Source: Solimicrobium sp040544425
Lineage (GTDB): Bacteria; Pseudomonadota; Gammaproteobacteria; Burkholderiales; Burkholderiaceae_D
Direction of reading: 5' to 3'
NCBI GenBank assembly: GCA_040544425.1
Contig: JBEONO010000021.1
Coordinates: forward strand, 1 to 64,000
DNA: 64,000 bases
Below, one piece after another: positions 8,539-18,358 of the stretch. The notes under the pieces were generated by a model that was not told the DNA's origin, did not search any database, and saw only the letters and a program-made list of their open reading frames with translations. The position numbers were made by a program, and so were the translations under genes. How positions within the stretch are numbered: position 1 is the first letter of the stretch; each line of letters opens with the position of its first letter.

Positions 8539-11500
8539 TCCGGCAGCTCGGCTTCGTCACGTTCCAGGCGTGAACTCGAATTCGGGTTAATACGGCGCGC
8601 CAGCCGGTCAAAGGCCAGATAGATCACCGGCGTGGTAAACAAGGTCAGGACCTGACACACAATCAAACCGCCGACGATGGTGATCCCGAGCGGGTGACGC
8701 AACTCGGAACCAACGCCACCGCCCAGCATCAGCGGCAGGGCACCGAGCAGCGCGGCCATGGTGGTCATCATGATGGGGCGAAAGCGCAGCAGACAGGCCT
8801 GATAAATGGCGTCGCGCGGGTTCATACCCTGGTTGCGTTCTGCATCCAAGGCAAAGTCGATGATCATGATGGCGTTTTTCTTGACGATACCGATCAGCAA
8901 AATAATCCCGATCACCGCCACGATGCCCAGATCGGCACCGAACGCCATCAACGCCAGCAGCGCACCCATGCCGGCGGAGGGGAGTGTAGAGAGGATGGTA
9001 ATCGGATGAATATAGCTCTCGTACAGCACGCCCAGCACGATGTAGACGGTGACAATCGCCGCCAGAATCAGCAGCAGTTCATTGCCCAGCGAGGCATTGA
9101 AGGCCTGCGCTGCGCCCTGAAAATTGGTCTGGGTTGACACCGGCAGGCCAATGTCCTGTTTGATCTTGTTAATGGCGTCAACTGCTTCACCCAACGAGAC
9201 ATTCGGTGCCAGATTGAACGAGACGGTATTGGCCGGGAACTGGCCGATATGACTGACCACCAGCGGCGTATGTTTTTCAGCGATGGTGGCAAAGGTACTC
9301 ATCGGCACCTGAGTGCCGTTGGCGCCGCTGACGTAGATGCTCTTGAGCGCAGCCGGGCTGATCTGAAATTCGGGTTTGACTTCCAGAATCACGCGGTACT
9401 GGTTGGTCTGGGTGAAAATGGTGGACACAATCCGCTGACCAAATGCGCTGTACAAGGTGCTGTCGATGGCCGCTGGCGTAATGCCCAGGCGCGAAGCCGT
9501 CGCACGATCGATGGTCAGGGCGACCTGCAGTCCCTGATCCTGCAGATCGCTGGCGACATCGCGCAACTCGGGCAATTTCTTCAGGGCCTCCACCAGCTTC
9601 GGTGTCCAGATGCTCAGAATGTTCGGGTCGGCGTCTTCGATGGAGAACTGGTACTGGGTGCGACTGACCCTGGTTTCGATGGTCAGATCCTGCACCGGTT
9701 GCATGTACAGCGCAATACCCTCGACATCTTCCAGCTGTTTCTGCAGACGCATGGCGATCTGGGCGGCGCTGTGCGTGCGTTTGTCATGCGGGATCAGGTT
9801 GATTTGAATCCGGCCGCTGTTGAGTGTGGTATTGACCCCGTCAACACCGATAAACGACGACAGGCTTTCCACTTCCGGGTCTTCCAGAATTTTTTTGGTC
9901 AGCGCCTGCTGGCGTTCTGCCATGGCCTGAAAGGATACCGATTGCGGTGCTTCGGAAATACCCTGAATGACTCCGGTGTCTTGCAGCGGGAAAAATCCTT
10001 TCGGAACGATCACGTAAAGAATCACCGTAAATATCAGGGTGCCAATCGCCACCAGCAGCGTTGCGGTCTGACGTTCCAGTACCCAGTTCAGCCAAACGCC
10101 ATAACGCGCGATGACGCTATCATAAAATTCGCCTGACGCGTGATAAAAACGGCTTTGCTTTTCTTCCGGCACGTGGCGCAACAATTTGGCACACATCATC
10201 GGGGTCAGCGTTAACGAAACAATCGCCGAGATGACGATGGTCACCGACAGGGTAATGGCGAATTCGCGGAACAGGCGTCCGACGATATCGCCCATGAACA
10301 GCAGCGGAATCAATACCGCGATCAGCGAGATGGTCAGCGACAAAATCGTGAAGCCGATCTGCCGCGAGCCTTTCAACGCTGCCGCCAACGGCTCTTCACC
10401 TTCTTCAATATAGCGCGCGATATTTTCAATCATCACAATCGCATCATCAACCACAAAGCCGGTCGAAATGGTGAGTGCCATTAAACTGAGATTGTTCAGA
10501 CTGAACCCGGCCAGATACATCACGGAGAAGGAGCCGATGACAGACAGCGGCACGGCCACGCTGGGGATGATGGTCGCCGCCAGATTGCGCAGGAACAGGA
10601 AAATCACCATGACCACCAGCGCCACCGATAACATCAATTCGAACTGCACGTCTTTGACCGAGCTGCGGATGGTATCGGTCCGGTCGCTCAACACCGAGAC
10701 ATCGATGCCAGGCGGGATCGAAGCCTGCAATTGCGGCAGCAATTTCTTGACATGGTCCACCACGTCAATCACATTCGCGCCCGGCTGACGCTGAATATTT
10801 AAAATGATGGCGGGCTTTTCGTTGACCCATGCCGCGAGCTTGATGTTTTCCGCATCTTCGATAACGTCGGCAACATCGGAGAGGCGCACCGGAGCATTAT
10901 TGCGGTAAGCGACAAAAATATTTTTGTATTCTTCGGCAGAGCGCAACTGATCATTCGCATCGATCGTGAATGCCTGCGCCGGTCCGTCGAATCCGCCTTT
11001 GGCCTGATTGACGTTCGCCGTGCCGATGGCAGTGCGCACATCTTCAATATTCAATCCGTAGGAAGCCAGTGCGGTCGGGTTGACCTGAATCCGCACGGCC
11101 GGGCGCTGCCCGCCCGAGATGCTCACCAGCCCGACGCCGGCCACCTGCGATATTTTCTGCGCCAGCCGGGTATCGGCGAAGGACTGCACCTGCGGCAGCG
11201 GCAGTGTTTTGGAAGTCAGTGCCAGCGTCATGATCGGCGTGTCGGCCGGATTCACCTTGTTATAAATCGGCGGTGCCGGAATATCACTGGGCAGGAATGA
11301 CCCGGCAGCATTGATCGAGGCCTGCACTTCCTGTTCTGCGACATCCAGACTCAATGCCAGGCTGAACTGCAGGGTGATCACCGAGGCGCCGCCGGAACTG
11401 CTGGATGACATTTGATTCAGTCCGGGCATCTGGCCGAACTGACGCTCAAGCGGTGCGGTGATGGACGAAGTAATCACGTCCGGGCTGGCACCGGGATACA

Positions 11501-11648
11501 GCGTGACAACCTGAATGGTTGGGTAATCGACTTCAGGCAAGGCCGACAGCGGCAACGTGCGGTAGGCCATCAAGCCTACCAGCAGCAACGCCACCATCAG
11601 CAATGAGGTGGCGACAGGTCGTTCAATAAAGGGACGGGATAAATTCAT
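8535..11648 (-). CDS. mdtB: RND efflux transporter, MdtB-like
   Basis: Second RND pump subunit, 1037 residues, full length. It starts MNLSRPFIERPVATSLLM, the usual HAE1 N-terminus, and has the TM4 proton-relay segment STGFVVDDAIVMIENIARY. The C-terminal half repeats the fold, including GIILLIGIVKKNAIMIIDFA and LRFRPIMMTTMAALLGALPL. It overlaps both neighbours by 4 bp (mdtA-like upstream, mdtC-like downstream), as expected where subunit ratio matters. It is clearly paralogous to the next gene. It probably forms a hetero-oligomeric pump with that gene and delivers substrates to the channel encoded at 3973-5409. Confidence 0.9.
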   Translation of the reverse strand: MNLSRPFIERPVATSLLMVALLLVGLMAYRTLPLSALPEVDYPTIQVVTLYPGASPDVITSSITAPLERQFGQMPGLNQMSSSSSGGASVITLQFSLALSLDVAEQEVQASINAAGSFLPSDIPAPPIYNKVNPADTPIMTLALTSKTLPLPQVQSFADTRLAQKISQVAGVGLVSISGGQRPAVRIQVNPTALASYGLNIEDVRTAIGTANVNQAKGGFDGPAQAFTIDANDQLRSAEEYKNIFVAYRNNAPVRLSDVADVIEDAENIKLAAWVNEKPAIILNIQRQPGANVIDVVDHVKKLLPQLQASIPPGIDVSVLSDRTDTIRSSVKDVQFELMLSVALVVMVIFLFLRNLAATIIPSVAVPLSVIGSFSVMYLAGFSLNNLSLMALTISTGFVVDDAIVMIENIARYIEEGEEPLAAALKGSRQIGFTILSLTISLIAVLIPLLFMGDIVGRLFREFAITLSVTIVISAIVSLTLTPMMCAKLLRHVPEEKQSRFYHASGEFYDSVIARYGVWLNWVLERQTATLLVAIGTLIFTVILYVIVPKGFFPLQDTGVIQGISEAPQSVSFQAMAERQQALTKKILEDPEVESLSSFIGVDGVNTTLNSGRIQINLIPHDKRTHSAAQIAMRLQKQLEDVEGIALYMQPVQDLTIETRVSRTQYQFSIEDADPNILSIWTPKLVEALKKLPELRDVASDLQDQGLQVALTIDRATASRLGITPAAIDSTLYSAFGQRIVSTIFTQTNQYRVILEVKPEFQISPAALKSIYVSGANGTQVPMSTFATIAEKHTPLVVSHIGQFPANTVSFNLAPNVSLGEAVDAINKIKQDIGLPVSTQTNFQGAAQAFNASLGNELLLILAAIVTVYIVLGVLYESYIHPITILSTLPSAGMGALLALMAFGADLGIVAVIGIILLIGIVKKNAIMIIDFALDAERNQGMNPRDAIYQACLLRFRPIMMTTMAALLGALPLMLGGGVGSELRHPLGITIVGGLIVCQVLTLFTTPVIYLAFDRLARRINPNSSSRLERDEAELPE

Positions 11649-12928
11649 GATTTGTTGTGCGTGCCATTGCCGGTCCTGGTTGTGTCATCAGGCTTTTTGG
11701 TTTTGTCGGCGCCGCTGTTGCTGGAAGTGTCCACCTTGGCACCTTCGCGCAGTTTGTCGGTGCCGTCGACCACAACCATTTCTCCACTTTGCAATCCCGA
11801 CATGATTTCAGTCTTGTCGCCTTGCGTGACACCCGCGACAATACTGCGCTGAGTGACGGTCTGATCTTTGCCCACGACGTAGACAAACTGGTTCGACCTG
11901 CCGCGCTGCACACCGGCACTTGGAATGGTGATCACATTCTGTCTGGTTTCAAGCAGCAGTTTGGCATTGACGAACTGGCTGGGGAACAAACTGAAATCAG
12001 TATTGCTGAACATTGCCTTGAGTTTGACCATGCCGGTGGTCGGGTCGATCTGATTGTCGACGGTTTCCAGAACGCCGCTGGTGAGTTTGTTCTTGAAGGC
12101 CCGGTCATAGGCCTCGACATTCACTTTCTTGCCGCTGTTGAGATTCTTCATCAAGGCCGGAATATTATCTTCGGGTAAAGTGAACAGCACCGACATCGGC
12201 TGCAACTGGGTGATGATCACCAACCCGGTGGTATCGGAAGCATGGGCCACGTTGCCGACGTCAACCTGACGCAAACCGGCCCGGCCGGACACCGGGGCCG
12301 TGACTTTGGAATACAGCAAATTCAGTTTCGCGGTCGCCAGCTGTCCCTCGTCGACGCGCACTGTGCCTTCATACTGCTGTACCAGCGCTGCCTGGGTATC
12401 GACCTGCTGGGAGGCGATCGAATCTTCTTTGAGCAAAGTGCGGTAGCGCTCCAGATCAATTTTGGCATTGGTCAGCAGTGCCCTGTCATGCATCAGTTGG
12501 CCCTCGGCCTGCGCGAAGCTCGCCTGATAAGGACGCGGATCGATTTCTGCCAGCAGCTCACCCTTCCTGACCATTTGGCCTTCTTTGAAATGGATCTTCA
12601 TAATCTCGCCATCGATGCGCGACTTCACCGTTACCGTAGCCAAGGGCGTCACGGTGCCCAAACCGTTCAGGTAGACCTGGATATCATCGGTTTTGGCCAG
12701 CGCGGTAACGACCGGCATCGGCTTGCCGTCGCCAGGACCAGCGCCGCGTTTTTTTGCTGCCGGGTCTGCTGAGCTGGCGGCGGAACCGTCCTTGTTTCCC
12801 TTCGCAGATTGCGAATAGTACAGATAGCCGGCACCGATCAGAATAATCAGGGCAATGATCCAAAGCCAGGGGCGTCTGGATTGTGGCGTTGATGGTGTGC
12901 TGTTTGCGGTGGACTGAATATTATTCAT
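11645..12928 (-). CDS. mdtA: RND periplasmic adaptor (membrane fusion protein), MdtA-like
   Basis: The adaptor that links the RND pump to the outer-membrane channel, 427 residues. A single N-terminal membrane segment (about 20-42, WLWIIALIILIGAGYLYY) anchors it instead of a lipid. Residues 70-390 show the usual order: barrel-sandwich half (LGTVTPLATVTVKSRIDG), helical hairpin (about 140-210), second half (KVTAPVSGRAGLRQVDVG) and beta-barrel/membrane-proximal parts. The C-terminus is a T/K-rich tail. It is the first gene of the operon, and its promoter should lie in the 319-bp gap towards gloA. The ATG at 12928 lacks a strong ribosome binding site. Confidence 0.9.
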   Translation of the reverse strand: MNNIQSTANSTPSTPQSRRPWLWIIALIILIGAGYLYYSQSAKGNKDGSAASSADPAAKKRGAGPGDGKPMPVVTALAKTDDIQVYLNGLGTVTPLATVTVKSRIDGEIMKIHFKEGQMVRKGELLAEIDPRPYQASFAQAEGQLMHDRALLTNAKIDLERYRTLLKEDSIASQQVDTQAALVQQYEGTVRVDEGQLATAKLNLLYSKVTAPVSGRAGLRQVDVGNVAHASDTTGLVIITQLQPMSVLFTLPEDNIPALMKNLNSGKKVNVEAYDRAFKNKLTSGVLETVDNQIDPTTGMVKLKAMFSNTDFSLFPSQFVNAKLLLETRQNVITIPSAGVQRGRSNQFVYVVGKDQTVTQRSIVAGVTQGDKTEIMSGLQSGEMVVVDGTDKLREGAKVDTSSNSGADKTKKPDDTTRTGNGTHNKS

Positions 12929-13247
12929 GGGATTTTTGGAAGTTCACGATGGACTGGGTTAAATCAGGGCACTCAATGCAGCCAGACTTTGTGGGCATCC
13001 TGACGACGATTCAGAAAACCAGGCCTTAAAAAGATGCGTTATTAGACACTGTATTGCAAAAGCCAGGCAATGAAATCTTTGTATAACCGCTGTTACATGA
13101 GCCATTTGACCCGGTCTTGTCAGTTGGTAAAGGTGAAGCTGCCGATGCCTCGGAATGAAGAAGCCGATCATAAGGTGTATCCTTAGCCCGGCGAAAGTAA
13201 CCAAATGACATTAAAGTTTTTTAAACCCTGAAAAATCAAAGGAAATT
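12929..13247. other. Intergenic region between the efflux operon and gloA
   Basis: 319 bp separating divergent genes. It must hold the start signals for the efflux operon (minus) and gloA (plus). The gloA ribosome binding site AAAGGAAATT is clear just before 13248. I see no convincing sigma-70 promoter pair, operator palindrome or RNA gene. Open frames on the minus strand here (12959-13204; 13026-13211) encode nothing recognisable. Confidence 0.6.
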
Positions 13248-13652
13248 ATGCGGATATTACATACCATGCTGCGCGTCGGCGACCTGCAGCGCTCTATCGA
13301 TTTTTATACCAAGGTCATGGGCATGACCTTGCTGCGCACCAGCGAAAATCCTGAATACAAATACACGCTGGCCTTTGTCGGATACGGCAGCAATCCGGAT
13401 CATGCTGAATTGGAACTGACTTATAACTATGGCGTGGATCAGTATGATCTGGGTTCGGCCTACGGCCATATTGCGATTGCTGTTGAAGATGCCGCCGCTG
13501 CCTGTGCCAAAGTCAAAGCGGCTGGCGGTAATGTGACGCGCGAAGCCGGACCGGTTAAGGGCGGCTCTACCGTGATCGCATTCGTTACGGACCCCGATGG
13601 CTACAAGATTGAACTGATCGAACGCAATACGGACGGAACACGCAAGCATTAG
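13248..13652 (+). CDS. gloA: Lactoylglutathione lyase (glyoxalase I)
   Basis: Converts the hemithioacetal of toxic methylglyoxal and glutathione to S-lactoylglutathione in the cytoplasm. The protein has 134 residues, typical of the short nickel-dependent bacterial type. The four metal ligands of E. coli GloA are at the same positions: His5, Glu56, His74 and Glu122. The two VOC beta-alpha modules are visible (about 1-62 and 70-128). The start has a good ribosome binding site. The gene is convergent with the GNAT gene, with only 3 bp between the stops, and is probably transcribed alone. Confidence 0.96.
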   Translation: MRILHTMLRVGDLQRSIDFYTKVMGMTLLRTSENPEYKYTLAFVGYGSNPDHAELELTYNYGVDQYDLGSAYGHIAIAVEDAAAACAKVKAAGGNVTREAGPVKGGSTVIAFVTDPDGYKIELIERNTDGTRKH

Positions 13653-13655
13653 CCA

Positions 13656-14180
13656 TTAATCGGCCAACAGCTTTTCCATTTCCACGAATTCAAGATCTTT
13701 GACCAGTCGAAATTCCTCACCTATTTCCGCCGGAAATGGGTGGGTCCGACCGGTGCGAGAATAGCCGCGCCGCTCGTAATAGGCGATCAGCTCAACGCGC
13801 AAACTGATCACAAACATCCACATTTTTTTTACCTTCCACTGAACCTGCGCTGCCCGCTCAGCCTGTGCCATGAACTGCCTGCCTATGCCTGTGCCTTGCA
13901 GGTCGGGTCGGACCACGAACATGCCAAGATAAGCCCTATCATCCGTTTTCTCCAAATGCACCGATCCGATGATGACGTCATCCTGCAAACACAGCAGGAT
14001 GATTGAATTTTCCTGTTCAATGATTTTCTCAATTCCTGCTGCGTCGATCCGCTCACCGCTCAGAAGATCTGCCTCGGTGGTCCAGCCAGCGCGGCTTGCA
14101 TCACCGCGGTAAGCACTGTTGGTTAATGCGGCGATGCGCGCTGCATCCTGTTTTACTGCGTGACGATAATGAAATGACAT
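13656..14180 (-). CDS. GNAT family N-acetyltransferase
   Basis: An acetyl-CoA dependent acyltransferase of the GNAT fold, 174 residues. The acetyl-CoA binding loop is seen as VVRPDLQGTGIGRQFM (about 91-106), the Q/RxxGxG motif, followed by an alpha helix. The C-terminal part ELIAYYERRGYSRTGR is also typical. The substrate cannot be told from sequence. It is transcribed divergently from the repair operon, and its start is about 180 bp from the LexA box. Confidence 0.8.
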   Translation of the reverse strand: MSFHYRHAVKQDAARIAALTNSAYRGDASRAGWTTEADLLSGERIDAAGIEKIIEQENSIILLCLQDDVIIGSVHLEKTDDRAYLGMFVVRPDLQGTGIGRQFMAQAERAAQVQWKVKKMWMFVISLRVELIAYYERRGYSRTGRTHPFPAEIGEEFRLVKDLEFVEMEKLLAD

Positions 14181-14357
14181 GGTGGTTGCGGATTGAAATT
14201 AATAGTCGAATCCGGGAGCTGGTAAAAAAAGAGTTGTTGATTATACGTTCGCGCTGAAAATTGAATTACAGGTTTTGTATATAAAAACATAAGAAATCTC
14301 AAAAAACCTGAGGCAGTTGCAAATTCCGCGCGCCAACCAGAAAAATAAGCGGCAAGT

Positions 14358-14377
14358 TACTGTATGCTTATACAGTC
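14358..14377 (+). promoter_or_regulatory. LexA (SOS) box upstream of the FAN1-helicase operon
   Basis: The site reads TA-CTGT-N8-ACAG-TC, with CTGT at 14360-14363 and ACAG at 14372-14375. This is the full consensus half-site pair with correct spacing, and the 20-base stretch differs little from the E. coli consensus. It ends about 50 bases before the ATG at 14428, where a repressor would block transcription. A TATGCT hexamer overlapping it could be a -10 box. The site supports DNA-damage control of the two downstream genes. Confidence 0.88.
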
Positions 14378-14427
14378 TTTTAAATTGCGACCGACACAAG
14401 CGCAGCAACCGAACCGTAATTTGCTCA

Positions 14428-16077
14428 ATGAATAACAATCTGGATAACCCGTTTTACTATCTCGAAAACTTTCGGTTCGTACTGGCCTGGGTGCAGCAAA
14501 GATATGCCGATTTGCTGGAGCCCGACGAAGCTGATTTCATTCGCCGATTCGAATGCGTGTCGATTCAGGCGCAGGCTCTGCTGGTGCGAATGGTCATGCG
14601 ACGCGGCAATCTGTTCCGGGCCAGCAAGCTGAACTACCCGGAAATTGGCGCAACTGTCGACGCGGCAGTCGAGTTGATTGAGCACCGCTGGGTGACAGTC
14701 GATCCGCTCATCACGGTTGAACAACTGTACGGCTTGCTGACAAAAAATGAGTTTGCCAGTGCACTGCAATTGACTGAAGTGAAGGGTGCGAAAAAACTGG
14801 ATCTGCTCGAATCAGTGCGCGACAGCCTGAGTGAGCCGCGCAAATTTTCTGAGTGGGGTGCCAGCGAACCCTTATTTGAAGTGAACATTGCCAGCCTGTG
14901 TGATCATATTCGCTTGATGTTTTTTGGAAATCTGTATCAGGACTGGTCGGAATTTGTGCTCGCCGATCTGGGCATTTTTACCTTTGAAAAAGTGCCGTTC
15001 TCTGACGCGTCGCGCGCCTTCCATGTCCGCGCCGATATCAACATTTATCTGCAGCTGTACCGCTGTCGTGAACGCTTGCAGGGTGGTGATGACCTTGAAG
15101 CTATTCAAAGCGACGTTGAGGCCATCTGCTGCACCAATCCGTGGTTGCGGCGCAGGCGCGCAAAGCTGTTGTTTCAGATTGGCCAGGAATTTGAACGTCT
15201 TGCCGATCACCAGAGTGCACTGAACAGTTTTGCGCGCTGCAATTATTTTGGAGCGCGCTCACGTCAGATTCGCGTACTCGAAAAACTTGGCCAGCCTGAA
15301 GCTGCGCTGCAACTGGCCCAGATCGCTGAGTCGGCTCCTGAAAGCGCCGAAGAGAGTCAGCATCTGGCGCGCATCATGCCGCGTCTGCGCCGCAAACTCG
15401 GGCTCACTGCCCGGCAAGCAAAGATCAAAACGCAGCCCGAGCGTATTGATCTGACCTTGCTGCGGCCCGCTGATAGCGCATCGGTCGAAGAAGCGGTGCG
15501 ACGCTATCTCGAGCTGCAATCTCCAACAATTGCCCCGGTTTACTATGTCGAAAATACGTTGATCAATTCCCTGTTCGGGCTGCTGTGCTGGGACGCGATT
15601 TTCAGTCCGGTACCGGGCGCATTTTTTCATCCGTTCCAGATCGGGCCGGCAGATTTGCACAGCGCAGATTTTCGAACGCAACGCGCCGAGCTGTTTCAAC
15701 ATTGCCTGTCGCAACTGAACTCGCAGCAATACCGGCAGACAATTCGGGACACCTTCGCGCGCAAACGAGGTATTCAGTCGCCGTTCGTGTATTGGTCCAT
15801 TCTCGATGAAACGCTGCTGGATCATGCGCTCAGCTGTTTTCCGCCACATCATCTGGGAAAATGGTTTGAACGCATCCTCGATGGCATGGCCAGCAACCGC
15901 ACGGGCTTTCCCGACCTGATCCAATTTTGGCCGCAGCAGCAACAGTATCGGATGATTGAGGTCAAGGGGCCGGGAGACCGGCTGCAAGATAATCAAATCC
16001 GTTTTCTCGATTTCTGTAGTCAGCATCAGATGCCGGTAACCGTGTGCTATGTCGAATGGGAATCGGAACAGTCATGA
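14428..16077 (+). CDS. FAN1-like structure-specific nuclease with VRR-NUC domain
   Basis: Resembles bacterial FAN1 proteins, which cut branched DNA and help remove interstrand crosslinks. It has 549 residues from the chosen start. The C-terminal VRR-NUC nuclease domain carries the PD-(D/E)XK residues: Asp496 in GFPDL and Glu511-x-Lys513 in EVKGPGDRL. The middle is helical and TPR-like. A longer frame from 14317 would run through the LexA box, so I take the ATG at 14428 (MNNNLDNPFYY). The stop overlaps the ATG of the helicase gene (ATGA), giving a coupled pair. The family call is firm; a role in crosslink repair is inferred from studied homologues. Confidence 0.88.
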   Translation: MNNNLDNPFYYLENFRFVLAWVQQRYADLLEPDEADFIRRFECVSIQAQALLVRMVMRRGNLFRASKLNYPEIGATVDAAVELIEHRWVTVDPLITVEQLYGLLTKNEFASALQLTEVKGAKKLDLLESVRDSLSEPRKFSEWGASEPLFEVNIASLCDHIRLMFFGNLYQDWSEFVLADLGIFTFEKVPFSDASRAFHVRADINIYLQLYRCRERLQGGDDLEAIQSDVEAICCTNPWLRRRRAKLLFQIGQEFERLADHQSALNSFARCNYFGARSRQIRVLEKLGQPEAALQLAQIAESAPESAEESQHLARIMPRLRRKLGLTARQAKIKTQPERIDLTLLRPADSASVEEAVRRYLELQSPTIAPVYYVENTLINSLFGLLCWDAIFSPVPGAFFHPFQIGPADLHSADFRTQRAELFQHCLSQLNSQQYRQTIRDTFARKRGIQSPFVYWSILDETLLDHALSCFPPHHLGKWFERILDGMASNRTGFPDLIQFWPQQQQYRMIEVKGPGDRLQDNQIRFLDFCSQHQMPVTVCYVEWESEQS

Positions 16078-18353
16078 GCGAAGCCGCCATTCCCGCCTAC
16101 ACGATTGCTGTGCGGGCACTGTGCGAGTTCACGGCCAAATGTGGTGACCTTGATTTGCGCTTCACACCCGGCCCATCGGCCGAAGAAGGCATCGCGGGTC
16201 ACGCGGCGGTGCGCGCACGGCGGCGGGCCGGTTATCAGTCAGAAGTCAGTCTGGAAGGGGTCTGTCAGCAATTGCGTGTGCGTGGCCGGGCGGATGGCTA
16301 CGACCCGGCAGCAAACGAGGTTGAAGAGATCAAGACCTATCGTGGCGACCTGACCAGGATGGCAGACAATAACCGCCAACTGCATTGGGCTCAGGCAAAA
16401 ATATATGGCTATTTGCTGTGTAAAAAATTCGATCTCAGCGAAATCAACGTTGTGCTCGTCTACTACGAGATTGCTGAACAAACCGAAACGCGGTTGGTTG
16501 AGCGGTATTCGTCCGTTGATCTGCAGCTGTTTTTTGAAGATCAGTGTGGCCGCTTTCTGGCCTGGGCTGTGCAGGAACTGCAGCATCGAATGACACGGGA
16601 TGATTTATTGCAATCGATGAAGTTTCCCTATCCCGATTTCAGAACCGGACAACGCAAGCTGGCCCAGGCCGTCTATAAAGCCGCAACCCAGGCCTGCTGT
16701 CTGATGGCGCAGGCACCAACCGGCATTGGCAAAACCATCGGAACCTTGTTCCCCTTGCTGAAGGCCGCGCCGGCAGGCAGACTGGATAAAATTTTTTACC
16801 TGGCCGCCAAGACGTCCGGCCGACAATTGGCACTGGACGGATTGGCATTGATCAGACAATCCGCACCACGCCTGCGTGTTTTGGAACTGATTGCGCGCGA
16901 TAAGGCTTGCGAGCACCCGGATAAAGCCTGTCACGGTGAATCCTGCCCACTCGCGCAGGGCTTTTATGATCGACTTCCGGAGGCGCGACGCGCAATGTTG
17001 GATGTGGCGGTGTTTGACAAGGCCACGACCCGCGAGGTCGCACTGGCACATCAAATCTGTCCGTACTACCTCAGCCAGGAAATGGTGCGCTGGTCGGATG
17101 TGGTGGTCGCTGACTACAATTACTATTTTGATGTCAGTGCACTGCTTCATGCGATGAGCAGCAACTACCAATGGCAGGTCGGTGTGCTGGTCGACGAGGC
17201 ACATAATCTGGTTGAGCGGGCCCGCAAAATGTACAGTGCGGAACTGGATCAGTCGAAATTGAAATTGCTGCGCGCTTTAGCGCCACCGGAGTTGAAGGGA
17301 TCGTTGGATCGTTTGAACCGCAGCTGGAACGCGATAGGCAAAGACCAGGGTGCCGCGTATCAGACTTACCCTGATATCCCTGATACATTCATTCTGGCGC
17401 TGCAAAAAGTGTGCGTTGCGATCGGCGATTATCTCGTCGCACATCCAGCCACGGTCGAGCCACGGCTGCAGCAATTTTTTTTCGATGCTCAATTGTTTAT
17501 TCGTCTCGCGGAAGTATTTGGTGACCATTCGCTGTTCGACGTGACATTCATGCCAGGCCAGACATCAGGGCGACGCCTCGCAACGCTGTGCATACGAAAT
17601 GTCGTTCCGGCGCCGTTCCTCAAGCCGCGGTTTGATACTGCCCATACCACCACCCTGTTTTCCGCGACGCTGGGCCCCTGGCAATTCTATAGCGATATGT
17701 TTGGCACACCACCCGACACGCCCTGGATTGAAGTTGAATCGCCGTTTGATGCGGCGCAATTGACGGTGCAGATTACGCCGCATATCTCGACCCGCTACCG
17801 CGAACGCACCCAATCGCTCGCTCCCATCGTCACCTTGATGTCGCAGCAATTTGCAGCGCGACCGGGGAATTATTTTGCGTTCTTCAGCAGCTTCGACTAT
17901 TTGCAGAATGTATTGGACGTGATGCGCAAACAATCTCCACTGATTCCGGTGTGGGAGCAATCCCGCGCCATGAGTGAAGCAGACCGGGACAATTTCCTGG
18001 CGCGGTTCAAGGTGGAGGGGCAGGGAATCGGATTTGCCGTGCTTGGTGGCGCATTTGCCGAGGCGATTGACTTGCCGGGTGAACGCCTGATCGGCGCCTT
18101 CATTGCTACTCTGGGCTTACCGCAGACCAATGAGGTCAACGAGCAGCTCCGGATCCGTATGCAGAAGATGTTTTGTGCCGGGTATGAATATGCCTATCTC
18201 TATCCGGGCCTGCAGAAGGTTGTTCAGGCAGCCGGCCGGGTGATTCGCACCACGTCCGACCAGGGTGCGATTTTCTTGATGGATGATCGCTTTGATCGCC
18301 ACGAGGTAAAGCAATTGCTGCCAGCCTGGTGGAATCTTTCTGAATTGACCTGA
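16074..18353 (+). CDS. DinG/XPD-type helicase with N-terminal PD-(D/E)XK nuclease domain
   Basis: A predicted ATP-dependent DNA helicase of superfamily 2 joined to a RecB-like nuclease, 759 residues. The N-terminal part (about 1-180) holds RGRADGYD and EVEEIKTYRG, the D...ExK nuclease signature, then QLHWAQAKIYGYLL. The helicase part has Walker A (APTGIGKT), an iron-sulphur cluster region with four Cys (ACEHPDKACHGESCP, then QICPYY), the DEAH box (VDEAHNL) and a C-terminal motif VI-like QAAGRVIR. I start at the ATG at 16074, which overlaps the FAN1 stop; a GTG at 16044 would lie deeper in the previous gene. The SOS box upstream of the pair implies damage control. Confidence 0.88.
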   Translation: MSEAAIPAYTIAVRALCEFTAKCGDLDLRFTPGPSAEEGIAGHAAVRARRRAGYQSEVSLEGVCQQLRVRGRADGYDPAANEVEEIKTYRGDLTRMADNNRQLHWAQAKIYGYLLCKKFDLSEINVVLVYYEIAEQTETRLVERYSSVDLQLFFEDQCGRFLAWAVQELQHRMTRDDLLQSMKFPYPDFRTGQRKLAQAVYKAATQACCLMAQAPTGIGKTIGTLFPLLKAAPAGRLDKIFYLAAKTSGRQLALDGLALIRQSAPRLRVLELIARDKACEHPDKACHGESCPLAQGFYDRLPEARRAMLDVAVFDKATTREVALAHQICPYYLSQEMVRWSDVVVADYNYYFDVSALLHAMSSNYQWQVGVLVDEAHNLVERARKMYSAELDQSKLKLLRALAPPELKGSLDRLNRSWNAIGKDQGAAYQTYPDIPDTFILALQKVCVAIGDYLVAHPATVEPRLQQFFFDAQLFIRLAEVFGDHSLFDVTFMPGQTSGRRLATLCIRNVVPAPFLKPRFDTAHTTTLFSATLGPWQFYSDMFGTPPDTPWIEVESPFDAAQLTVQITPHISTRYRERTQSLAPIVTLMSQQFAARPGNYFAFFSSFDYLQNVLDVMRKQSPLIPVWEQSRAMSEADRDNFLARFKVEGQGIGFAVLGGAFAEAIDLPGERLIGAFIATLGLPQTNEVNEQLRIRMQKMFCAGYEYAYLYPGLQKVVQAAGRVIRTTSDQGAIFLMDDRFDRHEVKQLLPAWWNLSELT

Positions 18354-18358
18354 ATGTT

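Noticed and set aside
12959..13211. Two short minus-strand frames between mdtA and gloA
   Set aside because: No ribosome binding site, no recognisable protein and low-quality composition; more likely promoter and leader DNA.
16044..16073. GTG start for the helicase at 16044
   Set aside because: The ATG at 16074 overlaps the FAN1 stop in the common ATGA form and needs no long overlap.
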